From positions 47,438 through 111,437 of the forward strand of contig NZ_JAFBIL020000011.1 of NCBI RefSeq assembly GCF_016809835.1: DNA of 64,000 nt, written 5' to 3'. The notes below the pieces were generated by a model. That model searched no databases. It saw only the letters and a program-made list of their open reading frames with translations, and was not told where the DNA came from. Position 1 is the stretch's first letter. The number at the start of each line of letters is the position of its first letter. Position numbers and translations under genes: made by a program. The stretch is from Massilia soli. GTDB taxonomy: Bacteria; Pseudomonadota; Gammaproteobacteria; Burkholderiales; Burkholderiaceae_D. Below are positions 46,738 to 55,059 of this stretch, piece by piece.

Positions 46738-47367
46738 ATGAAACAAAGTACAGCGGCACCGGGCAAGTTCATCAGCTTTGAAGGCATCGACGGCGCCGGC
46801 AAGTCCACCCATATCGGCTTCGTGGCCGATTACCTCGCCTCGCGCGGCAAGACCGTGGTGTCGTCGCGCGAGCCGGGCGGCACCGGGGTAGGCGAGAAGC
46901 TGCGCGAGCTGCTGCTGCACGAAAAGATGGACCTGGAAACGGAAGCCTTGCTGATGTTTGCCAGCCGCCGCGAACACATCGCCCAGGTGATCGCGCCGGG
47001 CCTGGCGCGCGGCGACTGGGTGCTGTCGGACCGCTTTACCGACGCCAGTTTCGCCTATCAGGGTGGCGGCCGCGGCCTTGACCGCGCCAAGCTCGAAGCG
47101 CTGGAAAACTGGGTGCACCCGCACCTTCAGCCTGACCTGACGCTGCTGTTCGACGTGCCGCTGGAAGTTGCCCGCACGCGCCTGGACGCGACGCGCACGC
47201 TGGACAAGTTCGAGCGCGAGCAGGCCGCGTTCTTCGCCGCATGCCGCAACGAGTACCTGCGCCGCGCGGCGCAGTTCCCCGAGCGCATTGTCGTCGTCGA
47301 CTCGACCCGCAGCATCGACGAGACCCGCGCCTTCCTCGCTGGCGTGCTCGGAAAGCTGGTCGCCTGA
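46738..47367 (+). CDS. tmk: Thymidylate kinase
   Basis: This enzyme phosphorylates dTMP to dTDP with ATP. The 209 residues include the P-loop [11 protein letters not shown] (about 14-24), the DRX motif in [18 protein letters not shown], and a LID region near [11 protein letters not shown] chose ATG 46738; the TTG at 46729 would add MRF. The TGA overlaps the holB ATG. It is an essential housekeeping gene in the mltG-tmk-holB-pilZ operon. Confidence 0.97.
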   Translation: MKQSTAAPGKFISFEGIDGAGKSTHIGFVADYLASRGKTVVSSREPGGTGVGEKLRELLLHEKMDLETEALLMFASRREHIAQVIAPGLARGDWVLSDRFTDASFAYQGGGRGLDRAKLEALENWVHPHLQPDLTLLFDVPLEVARTRLDATRTLDKFEREQAAFFAACRNEYLRRAAQFPERIVVVDSTRSIDETRAFLAGVLGKLVA

Positions 47368-48404
47368 TGGTCAAGCCACTGTACCCCTGGCACGCGCAGG
47401 CGTGGGAGCAGTTGCAGCTGCTGCGCGAGCGCCTGCCGCACGCCATCTTGTTCTACGGCGCGGAAGGCACCGGCAAGTCCGGCTTCATCGAAACCTTCGC
47501 CCAATCGCTGCTGTGTGAAAACGTGCGCGCCGACGGCCACGCCTGCGGCGCCTGCGGATCGTGCGGCTGGTTCGAGCAGAACAACCACCCCGACTACCGG
47601 CGCGTACGCCCGGAAGCGCTGGAGGACGAGCCTGGTTCGGACGGCGACGAGGGCGCGGACGGCGACACCGGCAAGAAATCCAAATCGACCAAGGCGCCGT
47701 CGAAGGAAATCAAGATCGAGCAGATCCGGAACCTGGCCGACTTCATGAACATCTCGACCCACCGCCAAGGCCTGCGGGTGGTGGTGGTGTACCCGGCCGA
47801 GGCGCTCAACACGCCGGCGTCGAACGCGCTGCTCAAGACGCTGGAAGAGCCGCCGCCCGGCACCGTGTTCCTGCTCGCATCCAACAGCCTGGACCGGCTG
47901 CTGCCGACCATCCTGTCGCGCTGCCGCAAGTTCGCCTTGCCGATGCCCGACACTGCGGCCGCGCTGGCCTGGCTGAACCAGCAAGGCCTGGCCGACGCCG
48001 ACAGCTGGCTGCGCGAGCAGGGCGGGGCGCCGCTGGCCGCGCTGGCACAATCGGAATCGGGCAGCCGCGAAGACATGGAGGCGCTGCTGCAGGTGCTGGC
48101 ACGCCCTGGCGTGGAGGGCGCGCTGAAAGCGGCCGACAAGCTCAGCAAGGCGCCGCTGGCATCATTGGTTTTCTGGCAACAGCGCTGGCTGTACGATCTG
48201 TTGTCATATAAGTTATCCGGCAAGATTCGCTACTTCCCCCGTTACGAGAAGGAACTTGCAGTACTGGCAGGCAAGGTGCACACTGCGAATCTGATGCGCG
48301 CCATCAAGGGTGCAAACGACCGCCGGGCGGTCGCCGACCACCCCTTGTCGCCGAAACTGTTTGTCGAGGACATGCTGCTTGATTACACTGCATGTTGTGC
48401 TTGA
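47367..48404 (+). CDS. holB: DNA polymerase III subunit delta'
   Basis: Delta' is the stator of the clamp loader that places the beta clamp on DNA. The protein has 345 residues. A P-loop-like GAEGTGKS (31-38) is followed by a four-Cys zinc module (C50, C60, C63, C66). Sensor region SRC is present as LPTILSRCRKF. Between the zinc module and the helix IKIEQIRNL there is an acidic, then Lys/Ser-rich low-complexity insertion (about 86-113) that E. coli HolB lacks. The ATG overlaps the tmk stop (TGATG). Confidence 0.95.
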   Translation: MVKPLYPWHAQAWEQLQLLRERLPHAILFYGAEGTGKSGFIETFAQSLLCENVRADGHACGACGSCGWFEQNNHPDYRRVRPEALEDEPGSDGDEGADGDTGKKSKSTKAPSKEIKIEQIRNLADFMNISTHRQGLRVVVVYPAEALNTPASNALLKTLEEPPPGTVFLLASNSLDRLLPTILSRCRKFALPMPDTAAALAWLNQQGLADADSWLREQGGAPLAALAQSESGSREDMEALLQVLARPGVEGALKAADKLSKAPLASLVFWQQRWLYDLLSYKLSGKIRYFPRYEKELAVLAGKVHTANLMRAIKGANDRRAVADHPLSPKLFVEDMLLDYTACCA

Positions 48405-48414
48405 AAGGATTTGA

Positions 48415-48792
48415 ATGAGTGGCAACCCAACTGACCCGAACGCTCCGCTGATCCCGCGGCCATCGGTGCTGTCGCTTGCCATCAAGGAAAAGGCGGCACT
48501 GTATGCCGCCTATATGCCGTTCCTGAAGAACGGCGGCATCTTCGTGCCGACGGCCAAGCCCTACAAACTCGGCGACGAGATCTACCTGATCCTGGCGCTG
48601 ATGGAAGACCCGAACAAATACCCGATCGCCGGCAAAGTCGCCTGGATCACGCCTGCTGGCGCCAACAACAACAAGGCGCAAGGCATCGGCGTGCATTTCC
48701 CGGACGACGAAGCTGGCCAGCGCGCCAAGCTGCGCATCGAAGAAATCCTCGGCGCCGCACTGCGTTCATCGCGCGCCACCCATACCCTTTAA
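48415..48792 (+). CDS. pilZ: Type IV pilus assembly protein PilZ
   Basis: This 125-residue single PilZ domain protein is needed for type IV pilus assembly through contacts with PilB and FimX-like proteins. The recognisable core is RPSVLSLAIKEKAALYAAYM, FLKNGGIFVPT and YPIAGKVAWITPAG. The c-di-GMP-binding RxxxR and (D/N)xSxxG motifs are absent, as in Pseudomonas PilZ itself, so it should not bind c-di-GMP. It lies 10 bases after holB, as in many type IV pilus-bearing proteobacteria. Confidence 0.93.
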   Translation: MSGNPTDPNAPLIPRPSVLSLAIKEKAALYAAYMPFLKNGGIFVPTAKPYKLGDEIYLILALMEDPNKYPIAGKVAWITPAGANNNKAQGIGVHFPDDEAGQRAKLRIEEILGAALRSSRATHTL

Positions 48793-48808
48793 TCCCACCT
48801 CCGCTTTT

Positions 48809-49318
48809 ATGCCGTTTTTCGTCCATCGCGTCGCACGCCCTGAAGACTTGCCTGTCATCGTAGACATTTACAACTCCACCATCGCCTCGCGCGAGGTGAC
48901 CGCCGATACCGAGCCGGTTACGGTGGCCTCGCGCCAGCAGTGGTTCGATGACCACGACCCGGCACGGCGGCCACTGTGGGTGATTCACGAAACGAATCAC
49001 AGCGGCCCAGTGATAGGCTGGATGTCTTACTCGAACTTTTACGGGCGTCCGGCGTATTCCGGCACGGCCGAGGTGTCGATCTATATCGCCGAAGACTGGC
49101 GCGGCAAGGGGCTGGGGCGGTATTGCCTGGAGCAAGCGATCGCCCATGCGCCGAAAATTGCCGTGCACACCTTGCTTGGTTTCATTTTTGGGCACAATGC
49201 GCCAAGCCTGGGCTTGTTCAAGAAGTATGGCTTCGAGACCTGGGCGAACTTGCCGCGCGTTGCCAACCTGGACGGCGTCGAACGCGACCTGACCATCATG
49301 GGCAAGCGCGTCGCCTGA
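48809..49318 (+). CDS. GNAT acetyltransferase (phosphinothricin/methionine sulfoximine type)
   Basis: This 169-residue acetyltransferase resembles the Pat/MddA group that acetylates amino-acid analogues. The opening VHRVARPEDLPVIVDIYNSTI is typical of that group. The acetyl-CoA loop is VSIYIAEDWRGKGLGRYCLE, and the late part FGHNAPSLGLFKKYGFETW is motif B. It starts 16 bases after pilZ and sits between pilZ and tatD, which are usually adjacent, so it looks like an insertion into a conserved operon. Possible natural roles are detoxification of methionine sulfoximine-like compounds. Confidence 0.9.
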   Translation: MPFFVHRVARPEDLPVIVDIYNSTIASREVTADTEPVTVASRQQWFDDHDPARRPLWVIHETNHSGPVIGWMSYSNFYGRPAYSGTAEVSIYIAEDWRGKGLGRYCLEQAIAHAPKIAVHTLLGFIFGHNAPSLGLFKKYGFETWANLPRVANLDGVERDLTIMGKRVA

Positions 49319-49401
49319 TACCCGCTTGCGGTTCGGCGCCGGCGCGACGCTTTTCCGCCCTGCGCCCGGCGACCGGGGCGGTTGCCGCGTACAATGACGC
49401 C

Positions 49402-50181
49402 ATGTATATCGATTCCCACTGCCACATCAACTTCCCGGAGCTGGCTGCCCGGATGCCCGAGATCCTTGCCAAGATGGCCGAAAACAGGGTCACCCACGCG
49501 CTCTGCGTGTCCGTCGACCTGCCTGACTTTCCGCAAGTACTCGCGCTGGCCGAACAGTACCCGCATATTTACGCCTCGGTCGGCGTGCACCCGGACTACG
49601 AAGACACCCCCGAACCAAGCGTCGACCAGCTGGTCGAACTGGCAAACCATCCAAAAATCATCGCCATCGGCGAGACCGGCCTCGATTATTATCGGCTCGA
49701 AGGCGACCTGGAGTGGCAGCGCGAGCGTTTTCGCACTCACATCAAAGCTTCAAGAATCACCCGTAAGCCTTTGATTATCCACACTCGCGCGGCGAGCGAA
49801 GACACCATTCGCATCATGCGCGAAGAAGGCGCCGGCACCGACAAGGGCGGCGTCGCCGGCGTCATGCACTGCTTCACGGAATCGCTCGAAGTGGCGGAAG
49901 CGGCGCTGGAGATGGGCTTTTACATCTCGTTCTCCGGCATCGTCACCTTCAAGAGTGCCAAAGACCTGCAGGCGGTGGCCCGCGCGGTCCCAATGGAGCG
50001 CATCCTGATCGAAACCGACTCGCCGTACCTGGCCCCGGTGCCGCACCGCGGCCGAATGAACGAGCCTGGTTTCGTTTGCCACGTCGCCGAGTACCTGGCA
50101 ACGCTGAAGGACGTCCCGCTCAGCCAGGTCGCGGAGCAGACGACAAGTAATTTTTTCAATCTATTCAACGTCGTACGCTGA
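49402..50181 (+). CDS. TatD-family metal-dependent hydrolase/DNase
   Basis: This 259-residue TIM-barrel metallohydrolase is of the TatD/YcfH group. The metal-binding H6-x-H8 pair is in IDSHCHINF. Later landmarks are GETGLDYYR, LIIHTRAASEDT, GVMHCFTES and IETDSPYLAPVPHRG with the last metal-binding Asp. The best match is YcfH, usually next to holB. I chose ATG 49402; the longer frame from 48976 overlaps the GNAT gene in another frame. A GAGGA at its 3' end serves as the ribosome site of the next gene. Confidence 0.95.
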   Translation: MYIDSHCHINFPELAARMPEILAKMAENRVTHALCVSVDLPDFPQVLALAEQYPHIYASVGVHPDYEDTPEPSVDQLVELANHPKIIAIGETGLDYYRLEGDLEWQRERFRTHIKASRITRKPLIIHTRAASEDTIRIMREEGAGTDKGGVAGVMHCFTESLEVAEAALEMGFYISFSGIVTFKSAKDLQAVARAVPMERILIETDSPYLAPVPHRGRMNEPGFVCHVAEYLATLKDVPLSQVAEQTTSNFFNLFNVVR

Positions 50182-50188
50182 GGACTTC

Positions 50189-50857
50189 ATGTTGATACTG
50201 CGCCGCCCGACCTGCTTCATGTTGTTTCTCATGTTGTGCTTCGGCGCAATACGCAGTGCCAGCGCAGATGACCTGACCGAGTTCTTCCGGGTGGTGCAAG
50301 TCGATAACGCCAACGCCGTGAGCGCGATGCTGGCCAAGGGCGTCAGCGCCAATGCGCGCGATCCGCGCAGTGGCGAGACCGCGCTGATCATCGCACTGCG
50401 TGAAGATTCCCACGGCGTTTTCAATACCTTGGTGGCAGATCCTCGCGTAGAACTCGAACTTGCGGCGCCGAACGGCAATACGGCATTGATGATGGCGGCA
50501 TTCAAGGGCAACAAGCCAGCCGCTGTGGCATTGCTGGAACGCGGCGCATCGGTCAACCGGTCCGGCTGGAGTCCGCTGCACTATGCGGCGGCCGGTGGTT
50601 CAGCCGACATCGCCCGCATCCTGGTCGAGCGCGGCGCGGCCCTCAACGCGCGCGCGCCCGGCGGGCTGACACCGTTGATGATGGCGGCGCGCGAAGGCCA
50701 GGAGCCGGCGGTGGCCGTGCTGCTGGACGCGGGCGCCGACACCGGCCTGAAAGGCGCCGACGGCCTGACCGCCGCCCAGCTGGCCGAGCGCATGGACAGG
50801 CCGCGCATCGTCAAGCTCATCAAGGCGCATCGCCCGCAAGGCCGCCGCACCCGATAG
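50189..50857 (+). CDS. Secreted ankyrin-repeat protein
   Basis: This 222-residue periplasmic protein has a signal peptide (about 1-26, ending RSASA) and five or six ankyrin repeats over the remainder, with typical phrases GNTALMMAAFKGNKPAAVALLERGA, WSPLHYAAAGG and LTPLMMAAREG. Ankyrin arrays bind proteins. In bacteria small periplasmic ankyrin proteins often sit beside catalases or act as inhibitors or adaptors; no such partner is adjacent here. Its ribosome site overlaps the tatD stop, so it is the tail of that operon. The C-terminus is basic (HRPQGRRTR). Confidence 0.9.
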   Translation: MLILRRPTCFMLFLMLCFGAIRSASADDLTEFFRVVQVDNANAVSAMLAKGVSANARDPRSGETALIIALREDSHGVFNTLVADPRVELELAAPNGNTALMMAAFKGNKPAAVALLERGASVNRSGWSPLHYAAAGGSADIARILVERGAALNARAPGGLTPLMMAAREGQEPAVAVLLDAGADTGLKGADGLTAAQLAERMDRPRIVKLIKAHRPQGRRTR

Positions 50858-51007
50858 TTCGTTCAGGCAATTCCCGAACTGGCATGGAAACACCGCCCAC
50901 CTCGCCGCATGGGCCGAGGCCGTTGTTGCCGATAATTGCTCTGTTAGAACCACAACAGGCAAGCCGGCGTAGGGCAGGGCTTAGCCGCAGGAGCGAAAAG
51001 GGAAACC

Positions 51008-51931
51008 ATGCGGAACGAAAGCGAAATCGAAAGTTGCTATTTGGGGCAGTTCATCCCCGTCCATTACCACCACAATATGTTGATGGACCAAAACCGCATG
51101 CACGGGTTTAAGGCCGCCATTCACTATGCCGTGCGTCCCGGTCACAAGGTGCTGGAACTGGGCGGCGGCACCGGCGTGCTGTCGTGGTTCGCGGCGGCCA
51201 AGGCCGACAAGGTCTACTGCGTCGAGTTCAACCCCGACATGGTCAAGGAAGCGCGCAAGATGCTGGCGCTGAACCCGAATGGCCACAAGGTCGAAGTGAT
51301 CCACGCCGATGCCTTCAATTACCTGCCGCCGGAGCCGGTCGACGTCGTGATCTGCGAAATGATCCATGTTGGCATGCTGCGCGAGAAGCAGGTCCAGGTC
51401 ATCGAAGCCTTCAAGATCCGCTACCTCGAGCGTTTTGGCGGGCCGTTGCCGGTGTTCCTGCCGGAAGCTGCCATCATGGCGGTCCAGCCGATGCAGGTCG
51501 AGTACGACTTCGAAGGCTTTTACGCGCCTATCGTTCAGTTCCATGAAACCAACGTGATCCACCCGGGCACCATCGCGCTGGCGCAGCCGGCCGTCTACAG
51601 CATCATCGACTTCAGCCAGCCCACCGACCCGCAGATATCCTGGGAAGGCGAATTCGTGGCCGAACGCAGCGGCACCTTCAATTCGCTGCGCTTCATCACC
51701 AAGAACATCCTCGCCGTCGTGCAGGAAGAGGGCAGCACGATCGACTGGCTCAACCATTACATGAGCCTGCCGGTTCCCACGGCCGTGGCGGTCAAGGCCG
51801 GCGACGTGGTGCAAGTGAGCTTCTCGTACCGGGCCGGCGGCTCGCTGCCATCGCTGGAAGCGACAATGCGCGTCTCGGTGGCCCACGACATGGTCGCCAC
51901 CACGGCGCAGCACAACGCCGTCCGCGCTTAA
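51008..51931 (+). CDS. Class I SAM methyltransferase with PRMT-like double-E loop
   Basis: This 307-residue methyltransferase has SAM motif I VLELGGGTGVLS (48-59), acidic E73 after strand 2, and post-motif ADAFNYLP. The segment around E117 reads ICEMIHVGMLREKQ, with E117 and E126 spaced exactly like the two Glu of the double-E loop in protein arginine methyltransferases (SEWMGY...E). The C-terminal half (about 150-300) is beta-rich, as in PRMT beta-barrels. GGGA precedes the ATG. It may methylate arginines or guanidino groups, but small-molecule substrates are equally possible. It is followed by an intrinsic terminator. Confidence 0.85.
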   Translation: MRNESEIESCYLGQFIPVHYHHNMLMDQNRMHGFKAAIHYAVRPGHKVLELGGGTGVLSWFAAAKADKVYCVEFNPDMVKEARKMLALNPNGHKVEVIHADAFNYLPPEPVDVVICEMIHVGMLREKQVQVIEAFKIRYLERFGGPLPVFLPEAAIMAVQPMQVEYDFEGFYAPIVQFHETNVIHPGTIALAQPAVYSIIDFSQPTDPQISWEGEFVAERSGTFNSLRFITKNILAVVQEEGSTIDWLNHYMSLPVPTAVAVKAGDVVQVSFSYRAGGSLPSLEATMRVSVAHDMVATTAQHNAVRA

Positions 51932-51943
51932 GCCCGCGGCGAA

Positions 51944-51971
51944 CGCCCGGCCGCCAGGGCCGGGCGGTTTT
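51944..51971 (+). terminator. Intrinsic terminator after the methyltransferase
   Basis: A 9-bp G+C stem (CGCCCGGCC / GGCCGGGCG) with a 5-nt loop is followed by G and TTTT, 12 bases after the stop. Confidence 0.8.
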
Positions 51972-51989
51972 CACCTCCCATTGGTTTTC

Positions 51990-52019
51990 ATGGCAAGCGT
52001 CATCGCCAACCCGTAAAAT
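51990..52019 (+). promoter_or_regulatory. Candidate promoter for the small gene at 52053
   Basis: ATGGCA (51990-51995) and TAAAAT (52014-52019) are separated by 18 bp. They sit directly behind the terminator of the methyltransferase and 34 bases before the next ATG. Confidence 0.45.
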
Positions 52020-52052
52020 AGCGGCTTGTCCGATCACCAGCGAAACTTCCCT

Positions 52053-52301
52053 ATGGAAAACAATGACCAGCGTTACCTCGTCCAGCAAAACAAAATCAGC
52101 GATGGCGACACCAAGCCGCCTGTGTTTGCGAAGGTAATGCGCAGCAAGGAAGGAAAGTTCGAAGGCGTTTCCTTTATCAAGAACAAGGAGAAAGCCACCG
52201 TGCTCACCGTTGCCGAGGCGCAGGAGGCAATCGACTGGGCGACCAAGCGCAAGCCCAATGCACACGAGTACACCACCAAGATCATCTGCCTGGGCCAGTA
52301 A
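52053..52301 (+). CDS. Small soluble protein, unknown function
   Basis: This 82-residue, charged, cytosolic protein starts MENNDQRYLVQQNKIS and contains GVSFIKNKEKATVLTVAEAQ and AIDWATKRKPN. I do not recognise a named family. Codon use and the surrounding terminator and promoter support a real gene, and the composition (no long hydrophobic stretch, balanced Lys/Glu) suggests a compact folded protein. A TTG at 52026 would add nine residues and is less likely. Confidence 0.65.
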   Translation: MENNDQRYLVQQNKISDGDTKPPVFAKVMRSKEGKFEGVSFIKNKEKATVLTVAEAQEAIDWATKRKPNAHEYTTKIICLGQ

Positions 52302-52433
52302 GCCCGGCTGTCCGTTTATCCCCGGTTTTTACGGCTTGTCGCTCCCACATGCAATCGGTCGCATGGCGGTTGCCCTGCGCTGCGCGCTTGGTTACTGTAC
52401 GCACACTGATTCTCTATTCAAGCGGAGTGTACG

Positions 52434-52634
52434 ATGCTTAGTTTCCTGGTGTGGTTGCTTGTGTTGTTCCTGTGCTGGCCGCTGGCGCTGCTTGCACTTG
52501 TATTGTGGCCGGTAGCCTGGCTGCTGACGCTGCCGTTCCGCCTGATCGGGATTGGCGTCGAAGCGGTGTTCGAATTGCTGCGCGCCATCGTCATGCTGCC
52601 TGCCCGTATCCTTGGGTCCGGTCCAGGCCGATAA
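52434..52634 (+). CDS. Small hydrophobic membrane protein
   Basis: This 66-residue protein is almost entirely hydrophobic in its first 33 residues (LVWLLVLFLCWPLALLALVLW), giving one long or two short membrane helices. An amphipathic stretch FRLIGIGVEAVFELLRAIVM follows, with a short basic end. GGAG stands 7 bases before the ATG. No family is known to me, though similar short genes occur in related genomes (memory, unverified). It could be a membrane-stress or modulator peptide, which is speculation. Confidence 0.65.
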   Translation: MLSFLVWLLVLFLCWPLALLALVLWPVAWLLTLPFRLIGIGVEAVFELLRAIVMLPARILGSGPGR

Positions 52635-52744
52635 CCGGTCAATGTGGGGGACTTAACAGACAGAACTGCCGCGCTTCTTCAAAGTAAGGCTACGGATCCG
52701 CACATCGATGGCGTGGTCCGCCTTTCTTTTCATAGGAGTTCAGC

Positions 52745-52972
52745 ATGCGCTTGGATATCTACCGCAGGGCCGAGAACGACGGCAAATTCCAGTATCTCGC
52801 AGTTCCCGAGAGCCGCAACATTCCCGAAGAAGCGACCAATACCGACTGGCAGGTCGAGGCGAGGGCGATCGAGGTCGATGACGACGCGACCCAGATGCCG
52901 GACTACGACATCGAGAAACTCTCCGAGCAGCTGTCTGAAAAAGGCTACGCTGTTACTTCCTCCGTCCACTAA
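52745..52972 (+). CDS. DUF6139-like small protein
   Basis: This 75-residue acidic cytosolic protein begins MRLDIYRRAENDGKFQYLAV and includes IPEEATNTDWQVEARAIEVD and a C-terminal YDIEKLSEQLSEKGYAVTS. This resembles the DUF6139 family as I remember it. GGAGTT stands 6 bases before the ATG. The Arg-rich overlapping frame at 52644-53003 is a shadow. It lies 11 bases upstream of the M48 lipoprotein gene, so the two may be co-transcribed. Function unknown. Confidence 0.75.
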   Translation: MRLDIYRRAENDGKFQYLAVPESRNIPEEATNTDWQVEARAIEVDDDATQMPDYDIEKLSEQLSEKGYAVTSSVH

Positions 52973-52983
52973 TCACTCCCGCC

Positions 52984-53799
52984 ATGAAACTTACCCTCAT
53001 TAAACAAGCTGTCGTCGTTTCCGTTATTGCAACCCTCGCGGGCTGTTCCTCGACCACCAGTCCCGGCGCAGTCGACGTTGATCGCAGGCAGCTGCTGATT
53101 GTTCCGGCCCAACAGCTCGAACAAATGGCGCAGGTAAGTTTCAACGAGCAAAATGAAAAAGCACGAGCGGCAGGCAAGCTCGTTACGCAGGGCGCCGCAT
53201 ACGACCGTGTGCGGCGCGTTGCCGCGCGCTTGCAGCAGCAGGCGCCGGTGTTCCGTCCCGACGCGGCCAACTGGAACTGGGAAGTGGCGCTGATCAATTC
53301 CCCTGAACTGAACGCATCGGTGGCGCCCGGTGGCAAGATCACCGTCTACACCGGCATCATCGACAAGCTGCAGCTGACCGACGACGAACTTGCGATGGTG
53401 CTAGGCCACGAAATAGCGCATGCGCTGCGCGAGCACGGCCGCGAACGCGTGTCCCAGGCGATGGCGCAAAACCTGATCGGCTCGGTCGTGATGGGCGCAC
53501 TGCAGACCTCCGAAGCGCAGGCCAAGATGGCTGGCCAGGTAACGGATGTGATGCTGACCTTGCCAAATTCCCGCAAGAATGAAATCGAAGCGGACAAGAT
53601 TGGCCTGGAAATCGCCGCGCGCGCCGGGTACAACCCGGCAGCGGCCATGAGCGTCTGGCAAAAGATGGGCAGCGCCAGCAGCGGAGCGCGTCCACCGGAA
53701 TTCCTGTCGACCCATCCGGCCAATGAATCGCGCATCGCGGAATTGACCCGCATGCAGGCAGCTGTCATGCCGCTCTACCAGGCCGCAAGCCGGCAGTAG
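52984..53799 (+). CDS. M48-family periplasmic metalloprotease lipoprotein (LoiP-like)
   Basis: This 271-residue lipoprotein has lipobox LAGC with C21 as the lipidated residue. The M48 active site is H142-E143-x-x-H146 in GHEIAHALREH. The third zinc ligand is E202 in KNEIEADKIGLEIA. The C-terminal FLSTHPANESRIAEL is typical of the family. It likely degrades misfolded envelope proteins, as LoiP/BepA-type enzymes do. The residue after the lipid Cys is Ser, so outer-membrane sorting is expected under the E. coli +2 rule. Confidence 0.93.
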   Translation: MKLTLIKQAVVVSVIATLAGCSSTTSPGAVDVDRRQLLIVPAQQLEQMAQVSFNEQNEKARAAGKLVTQGAAYDRVRRVAARLQQQAPVFRPDAANWNWEVALINSPELNASVAPGGKITVYTGIIDKLQLTDDELAMVLGHEIAHALREHGRERVSQAMAQNLIGSVVMGALQTSEAQAKMAGQVTDVMLTLPNSRKNEIEADKIGLEIAARAGYNPAAAMSVWQKMGSASSGARPPEFLSTHPANESRIAELTRMQAAVMPLYQAASRQ

Positions 53800-53846
53800 A
53801 CGGGCAGGGCAATGCCCGCCAGCAGCACAGGTTAAAGCAGGGAGCT

Positions 53847-55052
53847 ATGCAACCGTTCCTTTTTGCGACTGGCATTGAGAATAGCTATCCGGTCATCACC
53901 TTGCCGGATGGCTCTCGCCATCGCGTCGACGAGATGGAGAAAACCGGCCACTATGCGCGCTGGCGCGAAGACCTGGGGCTGGTCAAGGAGCTCGGCATCG
54001 AGGTGCTCCGCTACGGTCCGCCGTATCACCGCACCCACCTCGGTCCCGGCCGCTATGACTGGGAATTCACCGACCAGGTCTTCGGCGAAATGCGTCGCCT
54101 CGGCATCGAACCCATCGTCGACCTGTGCCATTTCGGCGTTCCCGACTGGCTGGGGAACTTCCAGAACCCCGACTTCCCCATGCTGTTTGCCGAGTACGCA
54201 AAGGCCTTCGCCGAACGCTTCCCGTGGATTACGCTGTACACGCCGGTAAACGAAATGTTTGTCGCGGCCAATTTCTCCGCGCGCCGCGGCCTGTGGAACG
54301 AGTGCCTGTCATCCGACAGCGGTTTCGTCACGGCCACCAAACACCTAGTCAAGGCCAACATCCTGGCAACCGAAGCGATCGAACAGGTACAGCCCGACAG
54401 CAGGTTTATCCAGAGCGAGTCGTCGGAATATTTCCACGCCGCCGAGCCCGCCGCGACCCACGTGACCGACCACCTCAACGAGCTGCGGTTCCTGGCGCTG
54501 GACCTGAATTACGGCTACGACGTGTGCGGCACCATGTACGAATACCTGATGGACAACGGCATGACACGCGAGGAGTACCATTTCTTCCTCGACCGGAACG
54601 TCCGCGCCGTTTGCATCATGGGCAACGACTACTATGCGACCAACGAACATATCGTGTATCCCGATGGCAGCATGTTCGTCTGCGAAATGTTCGGCTATTA
54701 CGTCATTACCAAGCAGTACTATGACCGTTACCGGCTGCCGGTCATGCATACGGAAACCAATAACCGCGCCGACGGGCGCAACGAGAAGGACGGGCGCTTG
54801 TGGCTGGAGCAGCAATGGGCAAACGTGTTGCGGCTCAAGAATGACGGCGTGCCGATCATTGGATTTACCTGGTACAGCCTGATTGACCAGGTCGATTGGG
54901 ACGGCCTGCTGGCAGTCAATGCCGGGCACGTCAACCATTACGGACTGTTCGACCTCGAGCGCCGCATCAGGCCGGTCGGCGAGGCGTACCGCGAACTGAT
55001 CAAGACATGGTCCGGACAGGTCAACAGCGGGCTGATGTGCCTGCGTAAGTGA
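53847..55052 (+). CDS. Glycoside hydrolase family 1-like protein
   Basis: This 401-residue TIM-barrel protein is related to family 1 beta-glycosidases. The acid/base Glu is E136 in LYTPVNEM (classical TFNEP) and the nucleophile Glu is E303 in VMHTETNN (classical ITENG). Supporting family traits are DLCHFGVPDWL (classical LxHwdlP) and IMGNDYY (GxNYY). It is shorter than typical GH1 enzymes (about 450) and has no signal peptide, so it would act on an imported or endogenous glycoside. GGGAG precedes the ATG. An SDR gene starts 7 bases after its stop, so the pair is probably one functional unit. Confidence 0.88.
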   Translation: MQPFLFATGIENSYPVITLPDGSRHRVDEMEKTGHYARWREDLGLVKELGIEVLRYGPPYHRTHLGPGRYDWEFTDQVFGEMRRLGIEPIVDLCHFGVPDWLGNFQNPDFPMLFAEYAKAFAERFPWITLYTPVNEMFVAANFSARRGLWNECLSSDSGFVTATKHLVKANILATEAIEQVQPDSRFIQSESSEYFHAAEPAATHVTDHLNELRFLALDLNYGYDVCGTMYEYLMDNGMTREEYHFFLDRNVRAVCIMGNDYYATNEHIVYPDGSMFVCEMFGYYVITKQYYDRYRLPVMHTETNNRADGRNEKDGRLWLEQQWANVLRLKNDGVPIIGFTWYSLIDQVDWDGLLAVNAGHVNHYGLFDLERRIRPVGEAYRELIKTWSGQVNSGLMCLRK

Positions 55053-55059
55053 CGGTCCA

